Shown piece after piece: positions 27,682 through 37,138 of a DNA stretch of 64,000 nucleotides. Source of the stretch: Flavobacteriaceae bacterium (GTDB lineage: Bacteria; Bacteroidota; Bacteroidia; Flavobacteriales; Flavobacteriaceae); assembly GCA_026709415.1 (NCBI GenBank), contig JAPOSZ010000030.1:62001-126000 (forward strand). Direction: 5' to 3'. How positions within the stretch are numbered: position 1 is the first letter of the stretch; every line of letters begins with the position of its first letter. The position numbers and the translations under genes are program-made. The notes below the pieces were generated by a model that was not told the origin of the DNA, did no database searches, and saw nothing but the letters and a program-made list of their open reading frames with translations.

Positions 27682-27748
27682 ACATGGGAAAAATCAGCGT
27701 TTTTTCCCTCCTGTGAAGAATACATGGGAAAAATCAGCGTTTTCTCCC
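27682..27748. promoter_or_regulatory. Two direct copies of a palindromic operator upstream of fic
   Basis: A 27-base unit occurs at 27682-27708 and 27722-27748, exactly 40 bases apart, with one mismatch. Each unit contains the inverted half-sites GGGAAAAA and TTTTTCCC (or TTCTCCC) around a six-base centre. They lie 32-98 bases upstream of the fic ATG; a TACTTTCG sequence resembling a -7 box lies just downstream (27669-27676, minus). Tandem palindromes next to a gene whose product ends in a winged helix suggest autoregulation. This is inference from position and symmetry. Confidence 0.65.
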
Positions 27749-28056
27749 ATCATTTCACATTAAATTTCTAGTATTATAACACATGTTTATTGCACAGATA
27801 TAATTATTATTTATGCTACCCAAATTGACGGGATAAATGAACATTAACTTGAGAAAACAACATCAAAACCTGATCCAAATTATAGTTCATGTTAGGGATT
27901 CAACTCTCAATCGATGAGATTTTTGAATCGATGAGACCATTCTTTTTTCGAGTTGAGTGGAATGGATTCCGTCAGATGTATTTTTGGTATTGGTTCCAAA
28001 AAGATAGGATTACCAATTAAATAGAGGAGTTTTAATGGCTGAAACCTGAAATTCGG
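27749..28056. other. Spacer between RM gene and fic operator
   Basis: 308 AT-rich bases downstream of the RM gene. I see no open frame, strong hairpin with T tract or RNA gene that I can support. Confidence 0.3.
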
Positions 28057-31000
28057 TTATAGAAAATTGACGCTATCAACTTCTTTCATTATTCTATCCG
28101 TTTCGGAAAGAGCGACGATTATTTTCTGATAGTGCAAAATATCTTCATATTCTAATGGTCGGTTTTTACGGTCTTTAAGCCATTTTTGAGCGGGTTGATA
28201 GCCTCCAATATAGAACTCCCATGCAACAGGAGGCACATTATCAAAAAATTGTGTTTCGTTAATATAAACATAACCGTCTTTGTATTTTGATTTGTTTACT
28301 ATATTATTTCCATCTATTGGGTACTGCGTTATAAACTGTTCCACTTTTGGACTTTCTAATAAATGGATTTGGCGTAATTCTCCTCCTACTTTGACCAAAG
28401 TCCAAAAAGTGTCTTTATCTTTTGGATAAGGAACTCTTGGAAAATCAATTTTTAAAAACTCTTTGTATTGATTTCGATATGTTGGAGAGTGTAGAACGGC
28501 ATAGATATAATCTAAAATATCAATTGGAGCAAAAGTGTTTTTAGCTGATTCTTTTTCATTGGTAAAGGTCAACCCCGAAATGTCTTCTATTTTTTTTAAA
28601 ATTTCTTTTTTGAGGTTGGGAGTTCTTTCAGCGTTTTCTTCAATCTTTAGTTGTCCATTGATTCCAGTATAAAGGTAAAGTGGAAATATTGATGTTATTT
28701 CACTTGTGCGATTTGATACATATGAACTCTCAATCAATTTGTTGGCAATAAATGCATGGACGTATTGATTTCCTGTTTTAAATTGTTTACAAAGGGTTAA
28801 TCCAATATTTTCCCCTTTAAGAAACTGCTGCATAACCTTTTTCCGAGGCCTACAATGAAACCCCTTTGATTTGCCAGTGTAGAAAGTCCATCGCATATCA
28901 AAAGGACGATATGATAGTTTGGTAAAACAACCTTTTTGAGGATAATGTTTTTCTAAATCTGCTTTGGCATAACTGACCTTCCAATCTCTAACATCGGGCC
29001 CAAGATTGAATCGTATTCTAGATTCGTCAGTTTCAAGTAATAAAAATTCATTGATTATTGATTCGACGCTATCTTTAGTGTGATGAATTGTGAACTTATC
29101 TCTTGCCGTTACGATTCCCGCACTTTTTTCTAAAAATAATTCTGAAATGGAAAACCCTTTCTCATATGATTTTTGAGATTCAAAATCTTTTTGCACCATA
29201 AAGTACATAGGGGCTAGGTTGGGCAAGGATTTATAATCAATGGAATGGATTGAATTATTGTTCAGAAAATCGTATTTAAAATCACGTTTTCCGTATAAGT
29301 CGTAATGCCATGTTTTCCCCAATTCATTTGACTTTTTCTTTCCCGTTTTAACAAAAACATTAATGGAAACTCCTTGCATGATGTCAAACACATTTTCATC
29401 GGGGGAACCATCGGGACAAGTTTCTTTTTTCCTGCTATTACCATGTAAATCGATGGTGTAAATTTTATCGTACGTTTTGAGTAAATGCCAACGCATTCCC
29501 CGAAACGTCGGGTTATCCAAAAAACCGTGAGGATTAATAAACGCTAAGACGCCGCTACCATTTTTTTCAATATAGTATTGACCATATCTTAAAAACTTCA
29601 CATAATCATCATTGATCCACTTTGGGTTTCGCTCATTTAACTTTTCTTTTCCTCCAGGCTCTTTTTTGTAATCTCCCGTTAAGCGCATGATCCAACTGCC
29701 TTGATTAAAACTTTCTCCACTATACGGCGGATTCCCGATAACACACATCACTGGGGTATCACGCTTTGTTCGGTTGGCTTCATTAGCTTCAGTACTTAAC
29801 CAAGAGGCGAATAAAGTTCCAGTATCGGGATGACTTTCTTCTAGACTATTGGTCAAATAAACTCTCAATCGTTGGTCAGACGTGGGTTGAAACCCAGTTT
29901 CTGCCAGTAGTAAATCTAATTTTAAATGAGCCATGGCATAACTAGCCATGAGGATTTCAAAACCGTTCAAGCGTGGTAATAAATGATTTTCTACATAATG
30001 ACCCCAAATACCTTGTTGGTTTTTGAATTTTTTGTGAATCTGTTTGACGACTTCGGCTAAAAACGTTCCTGTTCCCGTGGCGGGATCCAATATCTGTACC
30101 TTGTGGACTTCACGTTCATTTTGTTTGTATCCAGAAGTCGTCCGTCCGTCCTTGTTTTGAGAATTGACTTTGATGGTAGTCTTACTCGTGTCAGCAAGTC
30201 CTTGAGGTAAATCAAACTCTGTTTTTAAAACATCATCAACCGCTCGAACAATAAAATTCACAACGGGTTGCGGTGTATACCATACGCCACGAGATTTACG
30301 TAGTTTTGGGTTGTATTCACTCAGAAAGGTTTCATAAAAATGGATGATGGGATCTTCCATTTTTGTGGACTTTCCATAGTTTTTTAAAATTTCTTCAACG
30401 TTACAGGCCAAAAAGATGTCGGATAAGTTTTCGACCACCCATTTGATTCGATCATCGATGTCTGGCCCAGCGATATAGCCAAAGAGTTTGCGCAAAAAGG
30501 GATTGGATTTTGGAATGAGTTCGGCGGCTTCTTGTCTGCTGAAGGAATCCAAACTAGGATCATGTAAGCGAGCAGCAAACAGGCCATAGGCAATGGTTTG
30601 AGCGTAAACATCGGCAAAATCGCGAGGAGTGATGTCGTGAATCAATACTTGTTTGAAAGCTTGCATTTGATCGATCAGTGTGCTGTTTTCTTGATTCTCT
30701 TCATCAGTCGATAAAGCGTTCCCAATGATTTCAGACAGGAGACGTGCTTTGCCCGCCATCATTTGGGCTAACTTTTTGGGGCTTTTAATGGTTTGACCGG
30801 TATTTGTGCAGAACTCATCGATGAAGATTTCAAAGCGTTCGAAGTTTCGAGGTAAAGCTTTGATTCCTTTGTCTGTGATTTCTGCAATGGTAATTTTGGT
30901 GATGAATTCTCCATCACGATATAGATGAAAATGGATGTAATCGGTGAAGATGAGGTTGTTTAGGGACGCCTTGTATCGGTCGAACTGTTCTTTGTTTCCT

Positions 31001-31248
31001 GTTTTATTCTTTCCATCAAGATCTTTGTCCCCAATATCCTTTGCTTCAATATAGCCGACTGGAATTTCTTTTTTTGTCAAGATGTAGTCAGGCGCTCCAC
31101 AGCGTTGTCTTTTGGGTTCGTTGGTCACTCGGATACTTGGAACTAAACTTTTAAAAAGTTGTTCTAAATCACCACGATAAGAGTGCTCGGTTGAAATCCC
31201 CTCTTTGTATTTTTCGTTGATGCCTTTAACATATTGTTGTATTGTCAT
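28057..31248 (-). CDS. Single-chain restriction-modification enzyme (type ISP/IIG-like, N6-adenine methylase)
   Basis: 1063 residues combining cleavage, methylation and specificity. The N-terminal PD-(D/E)xK nuclease shows Asp54 in GAPDYILTKK and E68-A-K70 in GYIEAKD. The gamma-type N6-adenine methyltransferase has motif I D388PATGTGTF and catalytic motif IV N506PPYSG. The C-terminal half (about 650-1063), with conserved-looking LSYRPFDMRWTFYTG, should be the target-recognition domain. Full type ISP enzymes such as LlaBIII are longer because of a helicase domain, which I do not see here, so a type IIG-like non-translocating enzyme is more likely. No separate methylase or specificity gene is nearby. 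The recognition site is unknown. Confidence 0.9.
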   Translation of the reverse strand: MTIQQYVKGINEKYKEGISTEHSYRGDLEQLFKSLVPSIRVTNEPKRQRCGAPDYILTKKEIPVGYIEAKDIGDKDLDGKNKTGNKEQFDRYKASLNNLIFTDYIHFHLYRDGEFITKITIAEITDKGIKALPRNFERFEIFIDEFCTNTGQTIKSPKKLAQMMAGKARLLSEIIGNALSTDEENQENSTLIDQMQAFKQVLIHDITPRDFADVYAQTIAYGLFAARLHDPSLDSFSRQEAAELIPKSNPFLRKLFGYIAGPDIDDRIKWVVENLSDIFLACNVEEILKNYGKSTKMEDPIIHFYETFLSEYNPKLRKSRGVWYTPQPVVNFIVRAVDDVLKTEFDLPQGLADTSKTTIKVNSQNKDGRTTSGYKQNEREVHKVQILDPATGTGTFLAEVVKQIHKKFKNQQGIWGHYVENHLLPRLNGFEILMASYAMAHLKLDLLLAETGFQPTSDQRLRVYLTNSLEESHPDTGTLFASWLSTEANEANRTKRDTPVMCVIGNPPYSGESFNQGSWIMRLTGDYKKEPGGKEKLNERNPKWINDDYVKFLRYGQYYIEKNGSGVLAFINPHGFLDNPTFRGMRWHLLKTYDKIYTIDLHGNSRKKETCPDGSPDENVFDIMQGVSINVFVKTGKKKSNELGKTWHYDLYGKRDFKYDFLNNNSIHSIDYKSLPNLAPMYFMVQKDFESQKSYEKGFSISELFLEKSAGIVTARDKFTIHHTKDSVESIINEFLLLETDESRIRFNLGPDVRDWKVSYAKADLEKHYPQKGCFTKLSYRPFDMRWTFYTGKSKGFHCRPRKKVMQQFLKGENIGLTLCKQFKTGNQYVHAFIANKLIESSYVSNRTSEITSIFPLYLYTGINGQLKIEENAERTPNLKKEILKKIEDISGLTFTNEKESAKNTFAPIDILDYIYAVLHSPTYRNQYKEFLKIDFPRVPYPKDKDTFWTLVKVGGELRQIHLLESPKVEQFITQYPIDGNNIVNKSKYKDGYVYINETQFFDNVPPVAWEFYIGGYQPAQKWLKDRKNRPLEYEDILHYQKIIVALSETDRIMKEVDSVNFL

Positions 31249-31843
31249 ACGATACTCAACTTATCTCGCATACTCCTTTAGAATGCACGAAATTTGGGGT
31301 ATTAGACGATAGGTCATTCTGACATAAATCATTTCAGACCAAATGGGTTTCTTATCGCAAGTTTCCACAGTATAAGGGCATTACAAACCAAATGACAAAA
31401 GGTGTCGTGCGTTGATCATGTTTGAAGAATAAACCATCATAAACGAATAAATTATCTTTTGAAGCTGACATCTCAAACGCTTGGTTAATTCTAATTTAAA
31501 TAGTTCATAAAACAAACGCTACTGTGCGTCTTCTCTAAAAGTGTGGATAAAATCAAAAATATCCAAAATTCAAATTATATTCGACTATTTGAACGGGTAG
31601 CACAATATCCATATTGAATCATTGAGAATCTCAATCCCCATCTTTTAAGAAAACTTTAACACAAACCAATAAAATAATGGGCAATGTATGAGTACCTTTG
31701 ATTGAAGGGTTTTAAAACAGAACAAGGGAGTAACTGAGGTTCATCATAAAAAGTTGATGAAATAATTTTCATGAGTTCAAATCAAGCGGTAGTTCATTAA
31801 ACCAGAAATTAAATCAAATTAGAGAAAACGCATCCGAAAAAAT
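31249..31843. other. Intergenic region between RM gene and recJ
   Basis: 595 bases between divergent genes. A minus-strand frame at 31352-31471 (39 codons, containing KDNLFVYDGLFFKHDQRT) is open but not recognisable, and may be a relic or chance. No clear consensus promoter, repeat or RNA was found. Confidence 0.3.
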
Positions 31844-33775
31844 ATGAAATGGACAAAGGTGAAACACCCAAATAGAAACCTTGTCAATGAGTTGGTTTAT
31901 TCCTCAGGAATCCCTGAGAAAATAGCAATCATGACGCTGCAAAAGGGATTTGATAGAGTAAAAGAGGCTGAAAATTTTTTAATTCCACAAATTAATCATC
32001 TAAACGATCCGTATTTATTAATGGGGATGGAAAAGGCAGTCCAACGAATCGTTTTGGCTGCAAGAAATCACCAAAAAGTAGTCATCTACGGAGATTTTGA
32101 TGTCGATGGAATAACTTCAGTATCCATGTTATACATGGCATTAAAGGACCACTTTCGAAGATTAGAATATTACATACCCGATAGAAATACTGAAGGTTAT
32201 GGATTATCAAAAAAAGGAATCGATCGTTTTGTGGAAGAAAATTTCAATCTATTAATTACTGTGGATTGTGGAATAAGTGATGATCAATTAATCGAATATG
32301 CAAAGGACAATGATTTGGATGTTATTGTTTGTGATCACCACTTACCTCCAAAAAAACTACCTCCAGCTTTGGCCATTTTAAATCCAAAACAAAGGAATTG
32401 CCCCTATCCATTCAAGGATTTATGTGGTTGTGGAGTGGCTTATAAATTACTCACCGCGCTTAGTCCAGAATTTAATATCCCCATCAATAAAATCTATTCC
32501 TATTTAGATCTTGTCGCACTTGCGACTACTTGTGATATGGTCCCTTTGTTAGGTGAAAACAGAGTGATTTGTCATTTTGGATTAAGATGTATCAATAAAA
32601 AAACACGTGTTGGGTTATTGCCATTTCTTGAGGTTTTAAAACACAAAAAAGTAGATTCTGGAGATTTAGGTTATATGATCGGACCAAGGCTCAATGCCAC
32701 TGGGAGAATATCACACAGTCATAAGGCAGTGGAGTTATTAATCAGTCAGGATATTGAGCAGGCCAACATAATATTTCCAGAAGTAGAGCAATTAAATCAA
32801 AGAAGAAAAGCAATGGTAAAACAAAGTTTTTCAGAGGCCAAAAACAATTTGTTAAAAAAACACCATCAAATGGATGAAAAGGCTTCTCTAAAAATGAATA
32901 AAAGGTCAGTGAGTCAAAAACCTCTAAAGGTGTATCAAAACATCTATTCCGATAAATCTATAGCCGTTTTTAAACAAAGAATAAAAAAGTATCAATCACC
33001 ATTAAGATTAAATTGTCCACTGGTTCATTCCATTCGCCAACCAATCAATCAAAATTGGCGATTTAAGAAACTAGGGGTAAGACCTTTTGGAACAAGAAAA
33101 ACAACTTTTGTCTACCATCCCAATTGGGAACGTGGTGTTTTAGGCATTACGGCAAATGATATGATCAATAAATGGGCATACAAACCCACCATCATTTTAT
33201 CGGATTCAAATGCTAAAGTATCTGGATCGGCCAGATCGATTCAATCCATTGATATCCATCAAGCCTTATCGAAATGTAGTCCTTATTTGGATAGTTATGG
33301 GGGACATAAAGCAGCCGCTGGGGTGAACTTACGAAAAGAGAATATTGAAAAATTTGAATCAGCCTTTGAGGATGCCGTATGTGATACATCTGGTGGACAA
33401 GTAGTCGAAAAAGTAAATCACTTTGCAAGTGATTTAGAATTTGGGGAAATTAATTTAGAATTTTATAATCAATTGCAAAAACTGGCTCCTTTTGGCATGG
33501 AAAACCAAGAACCAATTTTCCGAACTAAAAATTGTAGGGATACTGGGAATTCAAAGATTGTGAAAGATCATCATCTTAAAGTTGATTTGATCGACGCTTC
33601 TCGAAATAGAATAAGTGGCATCGGGTTTTATTTATCAAATAGAAAAAGATTTTTGGATGGCTCAGTGACGATTTATTATAAATTGGATTTAAACACCTAT
33701 TGGAATCCCCCAGAAATTCAAATTAAACTGATCGATATACAATCACAAAATGATTCAATGGGAATCGAAGTATAG
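31844..33775 (+). CDS. recJ: Single-stranded-DNA-specific exonuclease RecJ with internal insertion
   Basis: DHH-family 5'-3' exonuclease acting in recombination and repair. 643 residues, longer than the usual 560-580 of the phylum. Catalytic motifs are intact: GDFDVDG (83-89), VDCG (140-143), CDHH (164-167), LVALATTCDMVPL (223-235), GPRLNATGRI (280-289), SGSARS (460-465) and GGHKAAAG (486-493). Between about 339 and 421 there is a Lys/Gln/Ser-rich stretch of roughly 80 residues not expected in RecJ, placed just before the W-x-x-G-V-x-G-I segment. That segment reads NWERGVLGITA, where WHKGVIGIVA is usual. The insertion lies between the DHH and DHHA1 parts and keeps the frame, so activity may be retained. 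Confidence 0.9.
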   Translation: MKWTKVKHPNRNLVNELVYSSGIPEKIAIMTLQKGFDRVKEAENFLIPQINHLNDPYLLMGMEKAVQRIVLAARNHQKVVIYGDFDVDGITSVSMLYMALKDHFRRLEYYIPDRNTEGYGLSKKGIDRFVEENFNLLITVDCGISDDQLIEYAKDNDLDVIVCDHHLPPKKLPPALAILNPKQRNCPYPFKDLCGCGVAYKLLTALSPEFNIPINKIYSYLDLVALATTCDMVPLLGENRVICHFGLRCINKKTRVGLLPFLEVLKHKKVDSGDLGYMIGPRLNATGRISHSHKAVELLISQDIEQANIIFPEVEQLNQRRKAMVKQSFSEAKNNLLKKHHQMDEKASLKMNKRSVSQKPLKVYQNIYSDKSIAVFKQRIKKYQSPLRLNCPLVHSIRQPINQNWRFKKLGVRPFGTRKTTFVYHPNWERGVLGITANDMINKWAYKPTIILSDSNAKVSGSARSIQSIDIHQALSKCSPYLDSYGGHKAAAGVNLRKENIEKFESAFEDAVCDTSGGQVVEKVNHFASDLEFGEINLEFYNQLQKLAPFGMENQEPIFRTKNCRDTGNSKIVKDHHLKVDLIDASRNRISGIGFYLSNRKRFLDGSVTIYYKLDLNTYWNPPEIQIKLIDIQSQNDSMGIEV

Positions 33776-33869
33776 ATTTTCTCCTCGATGGTTTCTGCAA
33801 ATTTTTGATACAGAACGAAGGGTTAAAGCATTCACAATGAAATTTTAACTTTATTGCCGTAGTCGCTAA

Positions 33870-34063
33870 TCCAGGAATTATCAAAAGGCTAATCGCCGTG
33901 ATTTAATTAGAGAGCTACAGAATGTTCCTAATAGCACCATCAATTTTTTTGACTACGTACCCGAATTGACTAAAAAAGAAAAGTATCGAAAAAGACGGAG
34001 TTAGCAATTGATAAAATATTTGAAGAATATACCAAAGAAAAAATAAAAGCTTCAAAATTATAA
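33870..34063 (+). pseudogene. Frameshifted relic of an unknown gene
   Basis: One frame reads NYQKANRRDLIRELQNVPNS followed by TINFFDYVPELTKKEKYRK; after an A-rich tract (about 33989-33993) another frame continues as TELAIDKIFEEYTKEKIKA to a stop at 34061-34063. Joining the two gives a continuous protein-like sequence, so a single-base slip in the A run is likely. Upstream bases in a third frame (IAVVANPGIIKR) may belong to it too. The family is not recognised. This is the only content seen in the 383-base spacer between recJ and pgi. Confidence 0.4.
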
Positions 34064-34158
34064 AATCCACTTTGGTCAGTGCACCTCAATTTAAGGTAAA
34101 ATAACATCAGTAGAAAGGGTTAACCATAGAGCCTCAAAAGCCAAAACCCTACCAATGG

Positions 34159-35793
34159 TTATAGAACCCGTTGAATTAATTCGGCGGTTGAAGAATCATG
34201 AGAATGAGAAACTTGATGTTGAATATCAGACAAAACTTTTGATGCCAACTGTTTTCCTAGTTCAACTCCCCACTGATCAAAACTGAAAATATTCCAAACA
34301 ACCCCTTTGACAAAAATTTTATGTTCGTACATGGCAATTAAAGAGCCTAATGTTTTGGGCGTCAGTTTTTTGATCAAAATGGTATTGGTGGGTCGATTCC
34401 CCTCAAAAACCTTGTAAGGAGCAAGCCGTTCAATCCATTGCTTTTCATAACCAGAGGCTTTGAGTTCGTCAATCGCTGCATTTAATGATTTACCTTGCAT
34501 GAGGGCTTGGGTTTGAGCAATAAAATTGGCCAATAATTTTTGATGAGCCTCTTTTTTGGAATGCAAACTCTGAGTGAACGAAATAAAATCAGCCGGAATG
34601 AGTTTAGTCCCCTGGTGTATTAACTGAAAAAAGGCATGTTGAGAATTGGTTCCGGAACCGCCCCAAATGATGGCCCCCGTTTGATAGTCTACTTTCTGGC
34701 CATTGCGATCGATTCCCTTTCCATTGGATTCCATAAAGCTCTGTTGCAAATAGGTCGGTAAGTTCCTTAAATATTGGGAATAGGGAATGATGGCTTCACT
34801 TTCAGCATGCCAAAAACTATGATACCAAATACTGATCAGGGCCAGAATGACTGGAATATTTTTTTCAAAAGGCGAATGTTGAAAATGCTCATCCATGGTG
34901 CCAGCTCCCAATAATAGTTGATCAAAATTTTCCGGGCCGATGGCTAAACAAATGGACATGCCGACACAACTCCAAAGAGAAAATCGTCCGCCGACCCAGT
35001 CATCCATAGGCAAAATATTAGACGATGAAATACCAAAAACTTGACAAGCCGCGACATTGGTGGAAACCGCAATAAAGTGCTTGGCAATGGCACTTCTGGG
35101 GGCCGATTGTCGAAACCAATCTCGAACCGTAATGGCATTGGTCAGCGTTTCTTCAGTTGTAAACGTTTTGGAAACGACAATAAATAATGTCGTTTCGGGT
35201 TCTAAATCCTTCAACACCTCTTGAGCATGATCGCCATCAACATTGGAAAGAAATCGAACCTGTAATCGAGTTCTGTAAAACGCTAAAGCTTCGTAAACAA
35301 ATGCAGGGCCTAAATCAGACCCACCAATCCCAATATTCACCACGGTTTTGATGGGTTTTCCAGTATAACCTTTCCATTTTTCATTGATGATGCTAGAAGC
35401 CATCCCAAACATTTTTTCTTTTCGTTTGTCAACTCTTGTTAAAATATTTTTCCCATCAATAAAAATGGGGGTTTTGTTGATCTTCCGCAATGCGGTATGC
35501 AATACGGCCCGATTTTCTGTGACGTTGATGCTCTTCCCAGAAAAATAATCACCCATGGCTTGATCCAAACCACATTGGTGTGCTAAATCAATCAATAATT
35601 TCATTGTTTTTGACGAACAACGGTTTTTGGAAAAGTCCAAATAAAAGTCCCCCCAATCAATACTGAATTGATCAAGACGGTTGTTTTCTAATTGAAAATG
35701 ATCGGTAATGGTGGTACTTGAAATCTCTTCAAAATGGCTTTCAAGTTGCTTCCAAGCTTTGAGAGATTTAGGGTGATGACTGGGAAGAGTCAT
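34159..35793 (-). CDS. pgi: Glucose-6-phosphate isomerase
   Basis: Interconverts glucose 6-phosphate and fructose 6-phosphate. 544 residues, typical of the long bacterial/eukaryal type. Present are NIGIGGSDLGP, VSKTFTTEETLTNA, the signature DWVGGRFSLWSCVGMSI, the catalytic Glu region ESNGKGIDRNG, the catalytic His region GTNSQHAFFQLIHQG, and the catalytic Lys in FDQWGVELGKQLA. Its first codons overlap the M23 peptidase gene by 26 bases on the same strand, so the DUF3108-M23-pgi run is probably one operon, an order common in flavobacteria. Confidence 0.97.
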   Translation of the reverse strand: MTLPSHHPKSLKAWKQLESHFEEISSTTITDHFQLENNRLDQFSIDWGDFYLDFSKNRCSSKTMKLLIDLAHQCGLDQAMGDYFSGKSINVTENRAVLHTALRKINKTPIFIDGKNILTRVDKRKEKMFGMASSIINEKWKGYTGKPIKTVVNIGIGGSDLGPAFVYEALAFYRTRLQVRFLSNVDGDHAQEVLKDLEPETTLFIVVSKTFTTEETLTNAITVRDWFRQSAPRSAIAKHFIAVSTNVAACQVFGISSSNILPMDDWVGGRFSLWSCVGMSICLAIGPENFDQLLLGAGTMDEHFQHSPFEKNIPVILALISIWYHSFWHAESEAIIPYSQYLRNLPTYLQQSFMESNGKGIDRNGQKVDYQTGAIIWGGSGTNSQHAFFQLIHQGTKLIPADFISFTQSLHSKKEAHQKLLANFIAQTQALMQGKSLNAAIDELKASGYEKQWIERLAPYKVFEGNRPTNTILIKKLTPKTLGSLIAMYEHKIFVKGVVWNIFSFDQWGVELGKQLASKVLSDIQHQVSHSHDSSTAELIQRVL

Positions 35794-37111
35794 GGGTCTT
35801 GTTGATATCTGACTTTTGAACTAGTTCGGTATCATCAGTATGAGATTCAATGGATTGAAAATGAATTAAATCCAATTGACTTTTAGCCGATGTAATTTTT
35901 TCAACATAAGCTAATCGTTCAGTTTCCTCCATGGGATCAATCGATGGAAGATCCTCTTTAAAAGGATCGACTTGAACTCCTTTTTTCCAAAATCGATAGC
36001 AGACATGCGGACCAGAGGTATATCCGGTCATCCCCACCGTACCGATGGTTTGCCCTTGTTTCACAAATTGTCCTTTTTTGACATCGATTCTATCCATGTG
36101 TAAGTATTGAGTGGAATAAATGCTATTATGACGAATTTTCACATATTTTCCATTGGCGGAGGTATACCCGACTCGTTCAACGGTTCCATTAGCTGTCGAC
36201 ATAATCGGCGAACCTAGTGGAGCGGCAAAATCAGTGCCTTTGTGAGGGCGGACTTGGTAATTATAAAGAGCGATACGACGCTTGAGATTGTAACGAGATG
36301 TGATGCGACTCCGGGCCACTGGAGCCGTTAAAAATTGTCTTCTTAGATTGTTACCTTCTTCATCAAAATATTCTGGACCAAACCTCGGATCAGCCGTGTG
36401 CCGAAAGGCATACAAAGGTCTTCCTCGATGTTCAAATAAGGCGGCTTTGACTTCTTTGATACCGATGGATATGGAATCATCGAGAATTTCTTCAACGTAC
36501 ATCACTTTAAAGCGATCTCCTTTGTGGAGATGAAAAAAGTCGATGGTCCAAGCATAAATGGACTCTAAGGAATTGGATAGGCCATAAGGAATTTCGGCAT
36601 CAAGTATGGTTTGATCGAGAGAAGACTCAATAATGCCCGAAGATTCCCTTTCAACATAGGTTATTTTTCTAGGAATTTTTTCACCATAGACACTATCTTG
36701 TAACTTGATTAAGGTGTATGAAGTGGCTTTGGGAGGATGATAAACAAAATACTCAGGCCTTTGTAAACTGTCATTGGAAATAAAGATGCTGAATGGATTG
36801 CCCACTTTAAAATCTCTAGAATAATCGATGCTATCTTTTGTGTTCGAAACAATTTGATGGATTTCAGCATGAGAAAAATCATGCTTTGCCATGAGATCAC
36901 TAAAACTGTCGCCCCAACGAAATTCATTTTCTATGACTTGATAATGTTCCAAGTCAAGTCCAAATTTTACGTTAGACACTTTGGCGTCAGCATCTTCTTG
37001 ATTCTTCGTGGTTTGGACTTGTTTGCAACTCAATGCCAATGTCCCCACCAAAGCAGTGAAAAAAAACACCCCTCCAATAGAGCGAACCATAGAAAAATCG
37101 ATTTTTGTCAT
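35768..37111 (-). CDS. M23-family peptidoglycan endopeptidase-like lipoprotein
   Basis: 447 residues from ATG 37111; a GTG two codons earlier and an ATG at 37090 are alternatives. The N-terminal hydrophobic segment ends in a lipobox-like LALSC, implying an anchored periplasmic protein. The C-terminal LytM domain shows RPHKGTDFAAPLGSPI (first zinc His and Asp). The second site reads GPHVCYRFWKKG, where active enzymes have GPHLHYE, so the last His ligand is replaced by Cys. This variant is common in Bacteroidota homologues as I recall them; such proteins may be regulators of other hydrolases or use Cys as ligand. The N-terminal half carries OapA/LysM-like segments (WGDSFSDLMAKHDFSHAEIHQI). Confidence 0.85.
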   Translation of the reverse strand: MTKIDFSMVRSIGGVFFFTALVGTLALSCKQVQTTKNQEDADAKVSNVKFGLDLEHYQVIENEFRWGDSFSDLMAKHDFSHAEIHQIVSNTKDSIDYSRDFKVGNPFSIFISNDSLQRPEYFVYHPPKATSYTLIKLQDSVYGEKIPRKITYVERESSGIIESSLDQTILDAEIPYGLSNSLESIYAWTIDFFHLHKGDRFKVMYVEEILDDSISIGIKEVKAALFEHRGRPLYAFRHTADPRFGPEYFDEEGNNLRRQFLTAPVARSRITSRYNLKRRIALYNYQVRPHKGTDFAAPLGSPIMSTANGTVERVGYTSANGKYVKIRHNSIYSTQYLHMDRIDVKKGQFVKQGQTIGTVGMTGYTSGPHVCYRFWKKGVQVDPFKEDLPSIDPMEETERLAYVEKITSAKSQLDLIHFQSIESHTDDTELVQKSDINKTHDSSQSSP

Positions 37112-37138
37112 GACCACTTAAATGACAAAGTTATAAGA

